Shown: positions 26,290 to 35,020, numbered from the stretch's first letter. The stretch is DNA of 64,000 nt from Anaerolineae bacterium CG2_30_57_67 (GCA_001872455.1 MNXJ01000003.1:1-64000); one strand, 5' to 3'. Translations and numbers: made by a program. Notes: a model not told the origin generated them from the letters alone.

Positions 26290-27445
26290 TTTTTTTCTGG
26301 CCGCTTATCTTTCCTGGCAGGAAGTCTGGCGCAATCGTGGGCGCTTTTTGCTCGTCAGCCTGGTGATCGGGTTGATTACCCTGCTGGTCTTGTTCATCGC
26401 CGCGCTGGGCGAAGGACTGGGCAACGCCAACCGGCAGTATCTCGATAACCTGGACGCCGACCTGCTGGTCTACCGCGAAAAAGCGGATTTCATTATCCCC
26501 GCCTCGCGGGTGGAACGCTCGACTGCACGCGCCATCCGCCGGGTGGAGGGCGTCGCCGATGCGGGCGGAATCGCCACATCGAGCGCGGCCATCCTGCTCG
26601 CGGACGGAAAAACCCTGAAAGTTTCGCTGCTGGGCGTGGAGCCTGGCCGCCCCGGCGACCCGGCGGTGACGCAGGGACACGCCCTGGCCGGAGACGAGGC
26701 CAAAGAAGCGGTGGTGGATTTGAACATTTTGCAGCGTTCGGACGTGAAAGTTGGCGATTTGATTACCCTGCGCGTAACGCAGGGCACCAAAGATCAGCTC
26801 TACAAGTTGCGCGTGGTGGGCGCCACCGACGGGCAGTTGTATACTTTTCAGCCGTCCATTTTCGTCCCCTACGGAACCTGGGACCGGGTGCGCACCAAAT
26901 CAGACGCGGAGCTTAACCAGCCATCCTCCACCGTCAACGTGGTCGCCGTGCGCATGGCGGCGGGCATCTCACAGACTGAGCTAAAACAGCGGCTAACCAA
27001 TCAGGTGACCGGCATCGAAATCGCCGATATTCCGACCGCGGTTGCCAACGTGCCCGGGTTTTCGGCGCAGCAAAGCACGGTGCAAACCCAGGCGGTTTTC
27101 ACCCTGCTGATTGGCGTGCTGGTCATCGGTGGCTTTTTCCAGATTCAGATTTTGCAAAAAGTGCCCCAAATTGGCGTACTGAAAGCCATCGGCGCGGATA
27201 ATTTTCTGGTCGGCGCGGCGGCAGTGCTTCAAATCATCATCACCACCGTCATCGGCGTGGCGCTCGGCGGCTCACTGGCCTTTCTGTTTTCGCTCAGTTT
27301 CCCCCCCACCGTGCCGATTATCTTCAATGGCGCCAATTCTGCCATTGCGATTGTCGCCCTGCTATTGATTGGCCCAGTCGGCGGGCTGGTTTCCATCTTC
27401 TACGCCGTCAAAATTGAACCGCTGAAAGCCTTGCGCCTGTCCTGA
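26282..27445 (+). CDS. DevC-like ABC transporter permease
   Basis: 387 aa with the FtsX/MacB topology: an N-terminal helix (FLLVSLVIGLITLLVLFIAALG), an external domain (about 45-260) and three C-terminal helices (VFTLLIGVLVIGGFFQIQILQ, VLQIIITTVIGVALGGSLAF, SAIAIVALLLIGPVGGLVSI). The coupling helix reads VPQIGVLKAIGADN. It resembles DevC of glycolipid-type exporters. It pairs with the ATPase at 27462. The matching DevB/HlyD adaptor may be the one at 19227, across the regulator. Confidence 0.9.
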   Translation: MNNFFLAAYLSWQEVWRNRGRFLLVSLVIGLITLLVLFIAALGEGLGNANRQYLDNLDADLLVYREKADFIIPASRVERSTARAIRRVEGVADAGGIATSSAAILLADGKTLKVSLLGVEPGRPGDPAVTQGHALAGDEAKEAVVDLNILQRSDVKVGDLITLRVTQGTKDQLYKLRVVGATDGQLYTFQPSIFVPYGTWDRVRTKSDAELNQPSSTVNVVAVRMAAGISQTELKQRLTNQVTGIEIADIPTAVANVPGFSAQQSTVQTQAVFTLLIGVLVIGGFFQIQILQKVPQIGVLKAIGADNFLVGAAAVLQIIITTVIGVALGGSLAFLFSLSFPPTVPIIFNGANSAIAIVALLLIGPVGGLVSIFYAVKIEPLKALRLS

Positions 27446-27461
27446 CCCTTCCAAAACTCCT

Positions 27462-28181
27462 ATGTCTATCGCCCTCGAAGTCAAAAATACTGTCAAAATT
27501 TTTCCATCTGACGCCGGAGAAATCCGCGCAGTGGATGACGTCTCCTTTTCCGTCAACGCTGGTGAATTTGTGGCCCTGGTTGGCCCCAGCGGTTCCGGCA
27601 AAACCACCATGCTCTCCATTCTCGCCGCCCTGCTGACGCCCACCTCCGGCCAGGTATTAATTGACGGCGTAGATTTGGCGCAAATGAGCGAAGCCGAGCG
27701 TGTGGCGCTGCGCCGCGAAAAAATCGGCTTCACCTTTCAATCCAACAATCTGATTCCCTACCTGACCGCGCGCGAAAACGTGGGGCTGATGCTGCGCCTG
27801 AATGGACGATTCGACCGCGCCGGAGCCTTGCGCTCGGAAGAACTGCTGGCGCGCCTTGGGCTGGCCGAGCGCCTGAACAACCTGCCTGCCCAAATGTCGG
27901 GCGGACAGCAGCAGCGCGTGGCGATTGCCCGCGCCCTGATTCACAACCCCAGCGTCGTCCTGGCCGACGAACCGACCGCCAGCCTAGACACAGAACGCGC
28001 CTATCAGGTGGTGGAAACCTTTGCCGCGCTCATTCACGAAAACAACCGCGCCGGAATTATGGTGACACATGACCTGCGCATGTGCCAGCATGTTGACCGG
28101 ATTTTGCAGATGCGCGACGGCAAATTGGTGGCCATTTACGAAACGCGGGAAGAAATTTTGCGCCTTGCCAAAGGCGAGTAA
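27462..28181 (+). CDS. DevA-like ABC transporter ATP-binding protein
   Basis: 239 aa. Walker A GPSGSGKTT, Q-loop FQSNNLIPYL, signature [14 protein letters not shown], Walker B VVLADEPTASLD and VTHD are complete. It starts 16 bp after the DevC-like permease gene and is the last gene of the plus-strand unit. Its stop almost touches that of the convergent ATPase gene (28186). Confidence 0.92.
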   Translation: MSIALEVKNTVKIFPSDAGEIRAVDDVSFSVNAGEFVALVGPSGSGKTTMLSILAALLTPTSGQVLIDGVDLAQMSEAERVALRREKIGFTFQSNNLIPYLTARENVGLMLRLNGRFDRAGALRSEELLARLGLAERLNNLPAQMSGGQQQRVAIARALIHNPSVVLADEPTASLDTERAYQVVETFAALIHENNRAGIMVTHDLRMCQHVDRILQMRDGKLVAIYETREEILRLAKGE

Positions 28182-28185
28182 CGCG

Positions 28186-28989
28186 TTACAGTTTTTCCAA
28201 AAACGCTGCCGGGTTTTGCAAAAAATCACGCATCAGGCGCACATGCTCCAGTTCATCAAAGTTCACCCGGCGGGCCTGGCCGCCATCGAGCGAGAAAATC
28301 GCCGCGCCAGGAAAAGCCATCAACATCGGGGAATGGGTGGCGATGATAAATTGGCCGTTTTGTGCCACCATTGCCTTCATGGCCGAAATCAGCGCCAGCT
28401 GGCGAATGGGCGAAAGCGGCGCTTCGGGCTCATCCAGCAGATACAAACCTTCCGGCACAAAACGATTCTGAAAAAGGGTGAGAAAACTCTCGCCGTGTGA
28501 ACGCGCATCCAGGCCCGATTCGCCGTAGCGGCGGCGCATATCGGCCAGTTGGCCCGCCGCGCTCATTTTCGCCAGCGCTTTGGCGTAGGCAGAACGGTTC
28601 TGATAGTCGCGGTCCACGTCACGCAAGTCGGCTTCCATTTCGGCGCGCAGTTCGTTTTGGGCTTTGGCGTAGCCGAAGAAATCTTCGGCGCGCAGAAAAA
28701 AGCCACGGCGGGTGCGCTTGTTCCAGGCCAGGCTGAAATACTTCGCCAGTTCGCGCGCGGGGGCCAGGCTTTTATCCGTGCGCAGCGGCTGGCTACCCAC
28801 CGTCACCATGTCGGCGGCGCAGGCCAGCGCTTCGAGCAAGGTGGATTTGCCGGAGCCGTTTTCTCCCACCAGCAACGTTACTTCCGTCTCAAAGCGCATT
28901 TCCTCCAAATTGCGAATCAACGCCAGGTTGAAAGGAAAAGCCTGCGGTTCCGGTAAAGGCCGCAGGCTGAGTGAGCGCAGGTGAGTCAT
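28186..28989 (-). CDS. Stand-alone ABC-type/AAA ATPase (COG3910-like)
   Basis: 267 aa from the ATG at 28989, which overlaps the helicase loader stop (ATGA). Walker A GENGSGKST, a Walker B-like LYLLDEPEAPLSP and the following IIATHSPMLMAFPGA are clear. There is no recognisable ABC signature or transmembrane part, so it is a soluble P-loop ATPase of the SMC/Rad50-like superfamily. The family is widespread, usually single-gene and of unknown role. Coupling to the replication genes hints at a DNA-linked function, but this is inference. Confidence 0.82.
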   Translation of the reverse strand: MTHLRSLSLRPLPEPQAFPFNLALIRNLEEMRFETEVTLLVGENGSGKSTLLEALACAADMVTVGSQPLRTDKSLAPARELAKYFSLAWNKRTRRGFFLRAEDFFGYAKAQNELRAEMEADLRDVDRDYQNRSAYAKALAKMSAAGQLADMRRRYGESGLDARSHGESFLTLFQNRFVPEGLYLLDEPEAPLSPIRQLALISAMKAMVAQNGQFIIATHSPMLMAFPGAAIFSLDGGQARRVNFDELEHVRLMRDFLQNPAAFLEKL

Positions 28990-30503
28990 AGTTTTTTCTT
29001 TCGGGCTTTGGCCGCCGGGCGGCGAAAAGGCGGCATTTCGCTGGCAAGAATACGGCAGCGAGTGGGGTCGAGCAGTTTGTTCCACAGGCTGGGGTAATTC
29101 ATCGCAAAGGCATCGGGGTCAAGCGCCGAGGTAATCACTGTTGGCAGGTTGTCGTAGTAACGAAAGTTGAGCAGTTGGTAAAGTTTATCTTCGGCCCAGT
29201 TGGAATTGGCGTTGCTTTCTTTCAGTCCGTCCAAAATTAACAGCGGCGCGGTACGAATTTCATAAAAGCGCCGGTCAAAGTGGACTTCGGTATTCGGGCG
29301 GAAGGTTGCCCGAAAATAATCCAGCAGCGAGGCAACATCCGCCATGACGACCTGCCCGCCCATTCCGGCGCGGTAATTGCCAATCGCCGCCGCCAGGTGG
29401 GTTTTGCCGCAGAACGAGGGGCCGAGCAGCACCAGCCAGCCATTGGGCTTGTCGGCAAAACCGGCGGCGGCGTCGTGCATTTCTCGTAAATTTTTGATGT
29501 GTTCCGCCGAGACTTTTTCGTGTTCGATGATGCGTTCTTTGGTGGCGAAGCCGCCCGTGTTGCGCCGCTCGACCGATTTGACGGTGACGCTGTCGTGGCC
29601 GATTTCGTCCTCGCGCCCGCTCCAACTGAGAAAGGTCATCGCCTTGATGTCTTTCAGCGAGAGCATGGACAGGCCGGGATTGCTGGTTTCCTCCGGGTGA
29701 CGGTAATCCATCGTCACGATGCGCACATGCCGCACCAGGTCAGAATCCTGCAGGCGCGAGCGGATGCGGCTTTCAATTTCGTCCAACGCCAGGTTGGTCG
29801 TCACCACCGTCGGTAGTTTGTTGACGTAGCGGTAATTGACAATCTGAAACAGTTTTTCCTGCGCCCAGCCGGTGGCGTTGTGCGTACCGAAATCATCCAT
29901 CACCAGCAACCCGGCGTTGCGGATGTCGTCAAAACGCGCTTCAAAAGTGGTTTCCGGGCTGTTGTAGGCGAAACGCAGACTATCCAATAAATCTGGCACG
30001 GTGATGAACAGTGTCGGCACGCCGCGCTCCACCGCCGCGTTGGCAATCGCCGCCGCCAGATGCGTTTTGCCGCAGCCGTAGGAACCTTCCAGTAAAACCC
30101 AGCCGTCCAGCCGCGCCGAAAATTCCTGGCAAATGCGGCTGGCTTCTTCCAGGCTGTCTTTTTCCAGCTGCGTCAGGGCATCTTTGGCTTTGGGGTTGCC
30201 CGCCGCCCTGAAATTTTCAAAGGTCAGATGGCTCAACCGGTCGAGGCTGCTCAGCGCGTAAAGGCGGTTGCGCGCCTTCTCGGCGCGGTCCACGCTGCGG
30301 CAGACGCAGGCTTCAATTTTGCCAAATTTTTCATCTCCCACTGGCACATCCCAGCGAAAATAACCAACGCCGCCGCAAATCGAGCAGGCGGGGTCGCCCA
30401 GCGGCTCAACGCGCGGCTCAATCCTGGTCGAAGAAGTCGGAGAACTGGCTGTTGGAATATCGCTGCGAATTTTTCCCAGCGTCTTCGCTATTTTTTCTTT
30501 CAT
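28986..30503 (-). CDS. Double-AAA+ DnaC/DnaI-type helicase loader
   Basis: 505 aa, about twice the usual 245-310. A Cys4-like motif comes first (CSICGG...CVC, about residues 40-70). AAA+ domain 1 (about 90-270) has Walker A LLEGSYGCGKTHLAAAIANA, Walker B LLVMDDFG and sensor TTNLALDEIESRIRSRLQD with an Arg finger. AAA+ domain 2 (about 320-490) has Walker A LLGPSFCGKTHLAAAIGNY but a weaker Walker B (LLILDGLKES, Asp then Gly), so it may bind ATP without normal hydrolysis. The protein should load the DnaB helicase (31103). The ATG at 30503 makes an 86-bp overlap with the dnaD-like gene; a later start is possible, but no good one is seen. Confidence 0.85.
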   Translation of the reverse strand: MKEKIAKTLGKIRSDIPTASSPTSSTRIEPRVEPLGDPACSICGGVGYFRWDVPVGDEKFGKIEACVCRSVDRAEKARNRLYALSSLDRLSHLTFENFRAAGNPKAKDALTQLEKDSLEEASRICQEFSARLDGWVLLEGSYGCGKTHLAAAIANAAVERGVPTLFITVPDLLDSLRFAYNSPETTFEARFDDIRNAGLLVMDDFGTHNATGWAQEKLFQIVNYRYVNKLPTVVTTNLALDEIESRIRSRLQDSDLVRHVRIVTMDYRHPEETSNPGLSMLSLKDIKAMTFLSWSGREDEIGHDSVTVKSVERRNTGGFATKERIIEHEKVSAEHIKNLREMHDAAAGFADKPNGWLVLLGPSFCGKTHLAAAIGNYRAGMGGQVVMADVASLLDYFRATFRPNTEVHFDRRFYEIRTAPLLILDGLKESNANSNWAEDKLYQLLNFRYYDNLPTVITSALDPDAFAMNYPSLWNKLLDPTRCRILASEMPPFRRPAAKARKKKL

Positions 30504-31092
30504 CTTTACCGTCCTGTTTCCAACGCTTCAAAATGGCTTGCACATAATTCCAACTGCGCTTGTTGCGGCTGACGGCAATTTCAAACGCCTCGTAAATCCA
30601 CTCTGCCGGGTACTCCGTCTCTGCCTCGCGCAGCATGTCGGCCAGCATCGGCGTCAGCGGGCCAATATTCTGCTCGTACAGGCCGAAAATTTGTGATTTG
30701 TGCTGAAACCCTTGCGGGAGAAGGGCGGAGTCGCCGCCCGCAGATTTTTTCAACGCTTCAGCCGTCACCCGCCCGCGCGGCGAATTCAACACATACAGGC
30801 CGCCCGCATCCGGCCCCGCCCGCAGCAAGATTCCGCGCCGGACGGCTTTTTCCAGCCCAGAATCCAAATCTGCCGCAGAACACCCGCTCATCCATTCCGC
30901 GTCGGAGGCGATTTCGTCCCGTGAAAGGAAGCGCTGCGCGCTCTGCATGTGCTCAATGCGCCACAGCACGTACAGCGCCATTTTTAGCTCGTCCGCGTCG
31001 CGGATTTGGCTCATCAGCCGGAAAAGCGCGTCGGGCACCTGGGTAAAGGTTTCAGACGAGGTGAAGCCGGGGAAGGCGGGGGTTTCGCTCAT
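30418..31092 (-). CDS. DnaD-domain replication initiation protein
   Basis: 224 aa from the ATG at 31092. The N-terminal half (TQVPDALFRLMSQIRDADELKMALYVLWR, FLSRDEIASDAEWM) fits the winged-helix DnaD N-domain. The C-terminal half (LYEQNIGPLTPMLADMLREAE, WIYEAFEIAVSRNKRSWNYVQAILKRW) is the DnaD/DnaB_2 domain that binds DNA. In Firmicutes DnaD helps DnaA recruit helicase and loader. Position between dnaB and the loader supports that role here. The Ser/Glu/Asp-rich tail overlaps the loader start. Confidence 0.87.
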   Translation of the reverse strand: MSETPAFPGFTSSETFTQVPDALFRLMSQIRDADELKMALYVLWRIEHMQSAQRFLSRDEIASDAEWMSGCSAADLDSGLEKAVRRGILLRAGPDAGGLYVLNSPRGRVTAEALKKSAGGDSALLPQGFQHKSQIFGLYEQNIGPLTPMLADMLREAETEYPAEWIYEAFEIAVSRNKRSWNYVQAILKRWKQDGKDERKNSEDAGKNSQRYSNSQFSDFFDQD

Positions 31093-31102
31093 CGCTGCGC
31101 CG

Positions 31103-32512
31103 TTACAATTCCACCGTTCTGGATGCGGCGTTTTCAAACTTAGTCAGGTTGTTGCGGAAAATCAAATCAATGCTGCCGACGGGGCCATTGCGGTGTTTGG
31201 CAACTTTGAGATGGGTCACATTTTGCATGGTGGTTTCTTTCTCGTCGCGGTAAATGAACATGACGATGTCCGCGTCCTGTTCCAGCGAACCGGATTCGCG
31301 CAGGTCAGAAAGTTGGGGTTCTTTGTCGGCGCGTTGTTCCACCGCGCGCGAAAGCTGCGCCGCCGCCAAAATGGGGACATCCAGCTCGCGCGCCAACTGT
31401 TTCAGCGCGCGGGAAATGTAGGAAACTTCCTGGGTGCGATTGTCATTGCGCGTTTCCGAACTCATCAATTGGATGTAATCCAAAATCACCAGGTCGAGGC
31501 CAAATTCCATGTGCAGGCGGCGGCATTTTGTGCGCAATTGCAGCGGCGTCAGACTGGGCGTGTCGTCGAGGAAAATATGCGTGTCGCCCAGCACTTCGAT
31601 GGCGTGGTTGAACAAATCCAAATCATCGGGGCTGAGTTTTCCGGTGCGTAGTTTTTGCGAGTCGATGCCGGTGTTTTGCGCAATCAGACGCTGTACCACC
31701 TGCTCGTTGGACATTTCCAACGAGAAAACGGCCACCCGCTTCCGGTGATGCAGCGCCGCATTGTTGGCGACGGTCAGCATCCAGGCGGTTTTGCCCTGGC
31801 CGGGGCGGCCAGCCACAATCAACAGGTCGGAGGGCTGCAGGCCGCCGGTCATTTTGTCGAGGTCAATAAAGCCGGTGGGCACGCCGACGATTTCGTCGCC
31901 GCGCTTCATCAACTCGTCGACGTGGTCGTAATAATCCGAAAGCACTTCGCGGATGGGGCGCACATCGTGGCGGGTGCGCCGTTCGCCAACGTTGAAGATG
32001 GCTTTTTCGGCCTCGCCCATCACCGTTTCGATGATTTCTTTTTCATCGTAGGCCAGGGTGGCGATGCTGTTGGCCGCCGTCAGCAGTTTGCGCCGGATGG
32101 CGGCGGTTTCGACAATTTTGCCGTAGGCTTCGGCGTGCAGGGAAGACGGCACCTGATTGAGCAGGGCGGTCAGGAAAGCCGGGCCGCCAATCTCGTCCAG
32201 GCGGCCCATGTCGGCCAGGGTTTCCGAGACGGTCAGGTTGTCCACCGGCAGGCGGCGGTCATGCAGGCTGGTAAACGCTTCCCAGACAAATCGCAGGCGG
32301 TGAATGTAGAAATCTTCGGCGACGAGAAACTGCGCCAGGTCATAATACACTTCGGGATTAATCAGCACAGCGCCAATGACGGCTTCTTCCGCTTCGCGGC
32401 TGTGAGGCTGGCCGGTGGAAGCGGAAGAAGTTTCTGCGCCGCTGTAAGCGGCTTCCTCGCCAAAAGGCGATTCGTCTTCCGGCTGGGATTCGGGCGGGGT
32501 AAATTCGGACAT
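31103..32512 (-). CDS. dnaB: Replicative DNA helicase
   Basis: 469-aa hexameric 5'-3' helicase. The N-terminal domain (SREAEEAVIGAVLINPEVYY, about 40-140) is followed by a linker and the RecA-like core with Walker A VAGRPGQGKTAWML, Walker B LDLVILDYIQLM and H4/Arg-finger region LAAAQLSRAVEQR...LRESGSLEQDADIVMFIYR. An acidic Ser/Pro-rich N-terminal extension of about 35 residues precedes it. No Shine-Dalgarno is seen before the ATG. The upstream bfn gene is co-directional at 81 bp, with an octamer array between. Confidence 0.97.
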   Translation of the reverse strand: MSEFTPPESQPEDESPFGEEAAYSGAETSSASTGQPHSREAEEAVIGAVLINPEVYYDLAQFLVAEDFYIHRLRFVWEAFTSLHDRRLPVDNLTVSETLADMGRLDEIGGPAFLTALLNQVPSSLHAEAYGKIVETAAIRRKLLTAANSIATLAYDEKEIIETVMGEAEKAIFNVGERRTRHDVRPIREVLSDYYDHVDELMKRGDEIVGVPTGFIDLDKMTGGLQPSDLLIVAGRPGQGKTAWMLTVANNAALHHRKRVAVFSLEMSNEQVVQRLIAQNTGIDSQKLRTGKLSPDDLDLFNHAIEVLGDTHIFLDDTPSLTPLQLRTKCRRLHMEFGLDLVILDYIQLMSSETRNDNRTQEVSYISRALKQLARELDVPILAAAQLSRAVEQRADKEPQLSDLRESGSLEQDADIVMFIYRDEKETTMQNVTHLKVAKHRNGPVGSIDLIFRNNLTKFENAASRTVEL

Positions 32513-32542
32513 GAGGGGATAGTTTTCAGTCGTGCAATTTTT

Positions 32543-32593
32543 TAGTTATCCGGTTGACCGGTTAGCCAGTTATCCAGACAACCGGGCAACCGG
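32543..32593. repeat. Octamer array between bfn and dnaB
   Basis: Six to seven 8-bp units (tagttatc, cggttgac, cggttagc, cagttatc, cagacaac, cgggcaac...) of the same family as the 19-unit array at 20407-20558, partly decayed. The right end reaches the bfn stop codon. Confidence 0.7.
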
Positions 32594-33169
32594 CTACTCG
32601 GACGCTGGAGTGCCGTCCGAGTCGTCCGGTTTTTTCTTGTCGAGTTTGGTCAGGAAATCTTCAAAAATGGAAAGGCGCGAGGAGTCTTCCGTTTTTGTGG
32701 CAGAGTCCGAGCGGACAGCGGGCATAACTGATGAAGGAGGAAGCTGCGTACGCAAATCCTGATCAGGAGTAATGGCGGCCAAGTCCATCACTTCGGCGTG
32801 CGCCAAAATAGGGACATGCGCCCTGACCGCCATGGCAATCGCATCAGAGGGGCGCGAGTCAATTTCGATGGTACGGCCCTCAACCTCGACCACGATCAGC
32901 CCATAAAAAATATCATCGCGCAAAGCAATAATTTCAGATCGAATCAACCTGGCATTAAACAGGCCTAAAACATTATTTAATAAATCATGTGTCAGCGGGC
33001 GCGCCATTTCGATTTGCTGCAACGCCACCGAAATCGCCTCGGCTTCGTACGGGCCGACCCAAATCGGCAGGTAGCGCTCGGCGTCCACCTGGCGCAAGAC
33101 CACCAGCCGCTGGGGGCTCATCAAACTGACGCGCACACTGTCTACCAAAACTTCAACCAATTCAGCCAT
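32594..33169 (-). CDS. Bifunctional nuclease family protein (BFN/DUF151)
   Basis: 191 aa. The BFN core (about residues 1-135) is well conserved: VDSVRVSLMSPQRLVVLRQV, LPIWVGPYEAEAISVALQ, RPLTHDLLNNVL and IDSRPSDAIAMAVRAHVPI. Homologues from plants have RNase and DNase activity; bacterial roles are unsettled. The remaining C-terminal ~50 residues are charged and Ser/Asp/Lys-rich. GAGGAG precedes the ATG. It is divergent from mutL (85-bp spacer) and upstream of dnaB. Confidence 0.9.
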   Translation of the reverse strand: MAELVEVLVDSVRVSLMSPQRLVVLRQVDAERYLPIWVGPYEAEAISVALQQIEMARPLTHDLLNNVLGLFNARLIRSEIIALRDDIFYGLIVVEVEGRTIEIDSRPSDAIAMAVRAHVPILAHAEVMDLAAITPDQDLRTQLPPSSVMPAVRSDSATKTEDSSRLSIFEDFLTKLDKKKPDDSDGTPASE

Positions 33170-33241
33170 AGTCAGCTCCTCTAAAGTGTACCAATTTTAT
33201 CACGGAGACATCTGCCATAGCCTTGAAAGCCCGCGAATGGG

Positions 33242-33247
33242 TATAAT
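33242..33247 (+). promoter_or_regulatory. -10 box of mutL (leaderless start)
   Basis: TATAAT ends six nt before the mutL ATG, so the expected transcription start is the A of the ATG. No ribosome binding site is present. Confidence 0.6.
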
Positions 33248-33253
33248 TCTGCT

Positions 33254-35020
33254 ATGTCTATTCATCTGCTCGCCCCCGAAGTTGCCTCACAAATCGCCGC
33301 CGGAGAAGTGGTCGAAAGACCGGCCTCGGTGGTCAAAGAATTGGTCGAAAACGCGCTGGATGCGGGCGCGAAAACCATCAGCGTCACCATTCAAGAAGCG
33401 GGCCGCCGCCTGATTGAGGTCGCCGACGACGGGCGCGGCATCCCCGCCGGGGAATTGCCGCTGGCGGTAGAGCGTCACGCCACCAGCAAACTGGCTTCTG
33501 CCGCCGATTTGTTTCACATTTCCACGCTCGGCTTTCGCGGCGAAGCGCTGGCTTCGATTGGCTCCGTTTCGCGCATGACCCTGGTCAGCCGGACAAATGA
33601 TTCGGTTACGGGGGCCAAAATTCGGGTGGAAGCCGGGCGGGCGAATCCCGTCGAGGCGGTTGGCGCGCCCGTCGGCACGCAAATCCGGGTCGAAGATTTG
33701 TTCCACAACGTCCCGGCGCGGCTCAAATTTTTGAAACAAGATTTGACCGAGCGCCGCGCGGTGGACGGTCTGCTGGCGCGTTATGCGCTCGCCTACCCGC
33801 AAGTGCGTTTCCGGCTGACAGATGGCGCGACTTCCACCTTTCAGACCAGCGGCGACGGCGACCGGCGCGCGATTTTGGCGGCGCTCTACGGCGTGGAAGT
33901 GGGCAAGCAAATGCTGGAAGTGCTGGCCGAGGAAGACGGTCTGCGTCTGACGGGTTTCATCTCTCCGGCGGCGCTGACGCGCTCGAACCGCAAGGAAATC
34001 ACTTTTTTCATCAACGGGCGCTGGGTGTCGGATACGCCGCTGACGCAGGCGCTGCTGCAGGCGTATCACACGCTGCTGATGGTGGGCCGTTTTCCGCTGG
34101 CGGCGCTCTTTTTGGAAATTGACCCGGAAGAAGTGGATGTCAACGTTCACCCGGCCAAAGCCGAAGTGCGCTTCCGCAGCCAGGATAGAATTTTCAGTTT
34201 TGTCTCGCGTTCAACGCGGCGCGCGCTGCTGGCCTATTCGCCCATCCCGGCCCTGCCGCCGACGCAAAATTTGTGGGGCGGGGGACAGTTATCAGTGGGC
34301 AGTGAGCAGTCATCAGGAAACAGTGGACAGTGGTCAGAAAATAGTGACCAGTGGTCAGTGGAAGGTGGGCAGTTACCGGTGGAAAGTGGTCAGTTGCCGG
34401 TGAATGGCGCGCCGACGCAGACCGCCGCGTTCAATTTGCCGCTGCTGCGCCTGATTGGTCAGGTGGGCACGACGTATTTAATCGCCGAAGGGCCAGACGG
34501 GCTGTATTTGATTGACCAGCACGCGGCGCACGAACGGGTGTTATTTGAAAAATTGATGCTCCAGCACGCGCAGAAAAACATCGCGGCGCAGGCGCTGCTT
34601 GCGCCGCTGGTGGTGACTTTGCCGCCGCAGAGCGCAAGCGTTCTCAGCGGGCAATTGGCCGCGCTCAGCCGGTTTGGCTTCGCTGTGACCGAGTTCGGCC
34701 CGAACACCTTCCAAATCCGCGCCATGCCGGTTTTGTTTGGCAACGCCGACCCGGCGGCGGCGCTGCGGGCGCTGGTGGAAGATTTTGAAGAGGACGAAAC
34801 CCCGCTGCAAAACGAATTGGAAGCCAAAATCGCCGGGCGCGTCTGCAAGCGGCTGGCCGTCAAGGCCGGGCAAACGCTCAGCCCCGCAGAACAACGCGCC
34901 CTGCTGATTGATTTGGAAAACTGCGACTCGCCGCGCACCTGCCCGCATGGCCGCCCGACCATGATTCACCTTTCGGTGGACATGCTGGAACGGCAATTTG
35001 GCAGAAAGGGAGCAAGATGA
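33254..35020 (+). CDS. mutL: DNA mismatch repair protein MutL
   Basis: 588 aa. The GHKL ATPase N-terminal domain shows KELVENALDAGA (catalytic Glu), DDGRGI and STLGFRGEALASI. The C-terminal domain has the metal-dependent endonuclease motif DQHAAHERVLFEKL (DQHA-X2-E-X4-E) plus VCKRLAVKAG and CPHGRPT, so this is a nicking MutL as in bacteria without MutH. The linker (about residues 345-384) is encoded by a 7-bp repeat array and reads as degenerate 7-residue repeats. mutS is not in the window. The stop overlaps the start of the following dehydrogenase (ATGA). Confidence 0.96.
   Translation: MSIHLLAPEVASQIAAGEVVERPASVVKELVENALDAGAKTISVTIQEAGRRLIEVADDGRGIPAGELPLAVERHATSKLASAADLFHISTLGFRGEALASIGSVSRMTLVSRTNDSVTGAKIRVEAGRANPVEAVGAPVGTQIRVEDLFHNVPARLKFLKQDLTERRAVDGLLARYALAYPQVRFRLTDGATSTFQTSGDGDRRAILAALYGVEVGKQMLEVLAEEDGLRLTGFISPAALTRSNRKEITFFINGRWVSDTPLTQALLQAYHTLLMVGRFPLAALFLEIDPEEVDVNVHPAKAEVRFRSQDRIFSFVSRSTRRALLAYSPIPALPPTQNLWGGGQLSVGSEQSSGNSGQWSENSDQWSVEGGQLPVESGQLPVNGAPTQTAAFNLPLLRLIGQVGTTYLIAEGPDGLYLIDQHAAHERVLFEKLMLQHAQKNIAAQALLAPLVVTLPPQSASVLSGQLAALSRFGFAVTEFGPNTFQIRAMPVLFGNADPAAALRALVEDFEEDETPLQNELEAKIAGRVCKRLAVKAGQTLSPAEQRALLIDLENCDSPRTCPHGRPTMIHLSVDMLERQFGRKGAR
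34286..34404 (+). repeat. Heptamer array inside the mutL linker
   Basis: Seventeen 7-bp units of the CAGTGGN type (cagttat, cagtggg, cagtgag ... cggtgaa). Translated, they give a 7-residue periodicity (QLSVGSE, QSSGNSG, QWSENSD, QWSVEGG, QLPVESG). The flanking ATPase and endonuclease domains remain in frame. Confidence 0.9.

Noticed and set aside
28177..28195. Palindrome GTAACGCGTTAC between two convergent ATPase genes as a site-specific recombination site
   Set aside because: It is short and made of the two convergent stop codons around CGCG; no repeat copy or integrase is seen.
33287..34150. 287-codon minus-strand open frame
   Set aside because: Antisense of the mutL ATPase domain.
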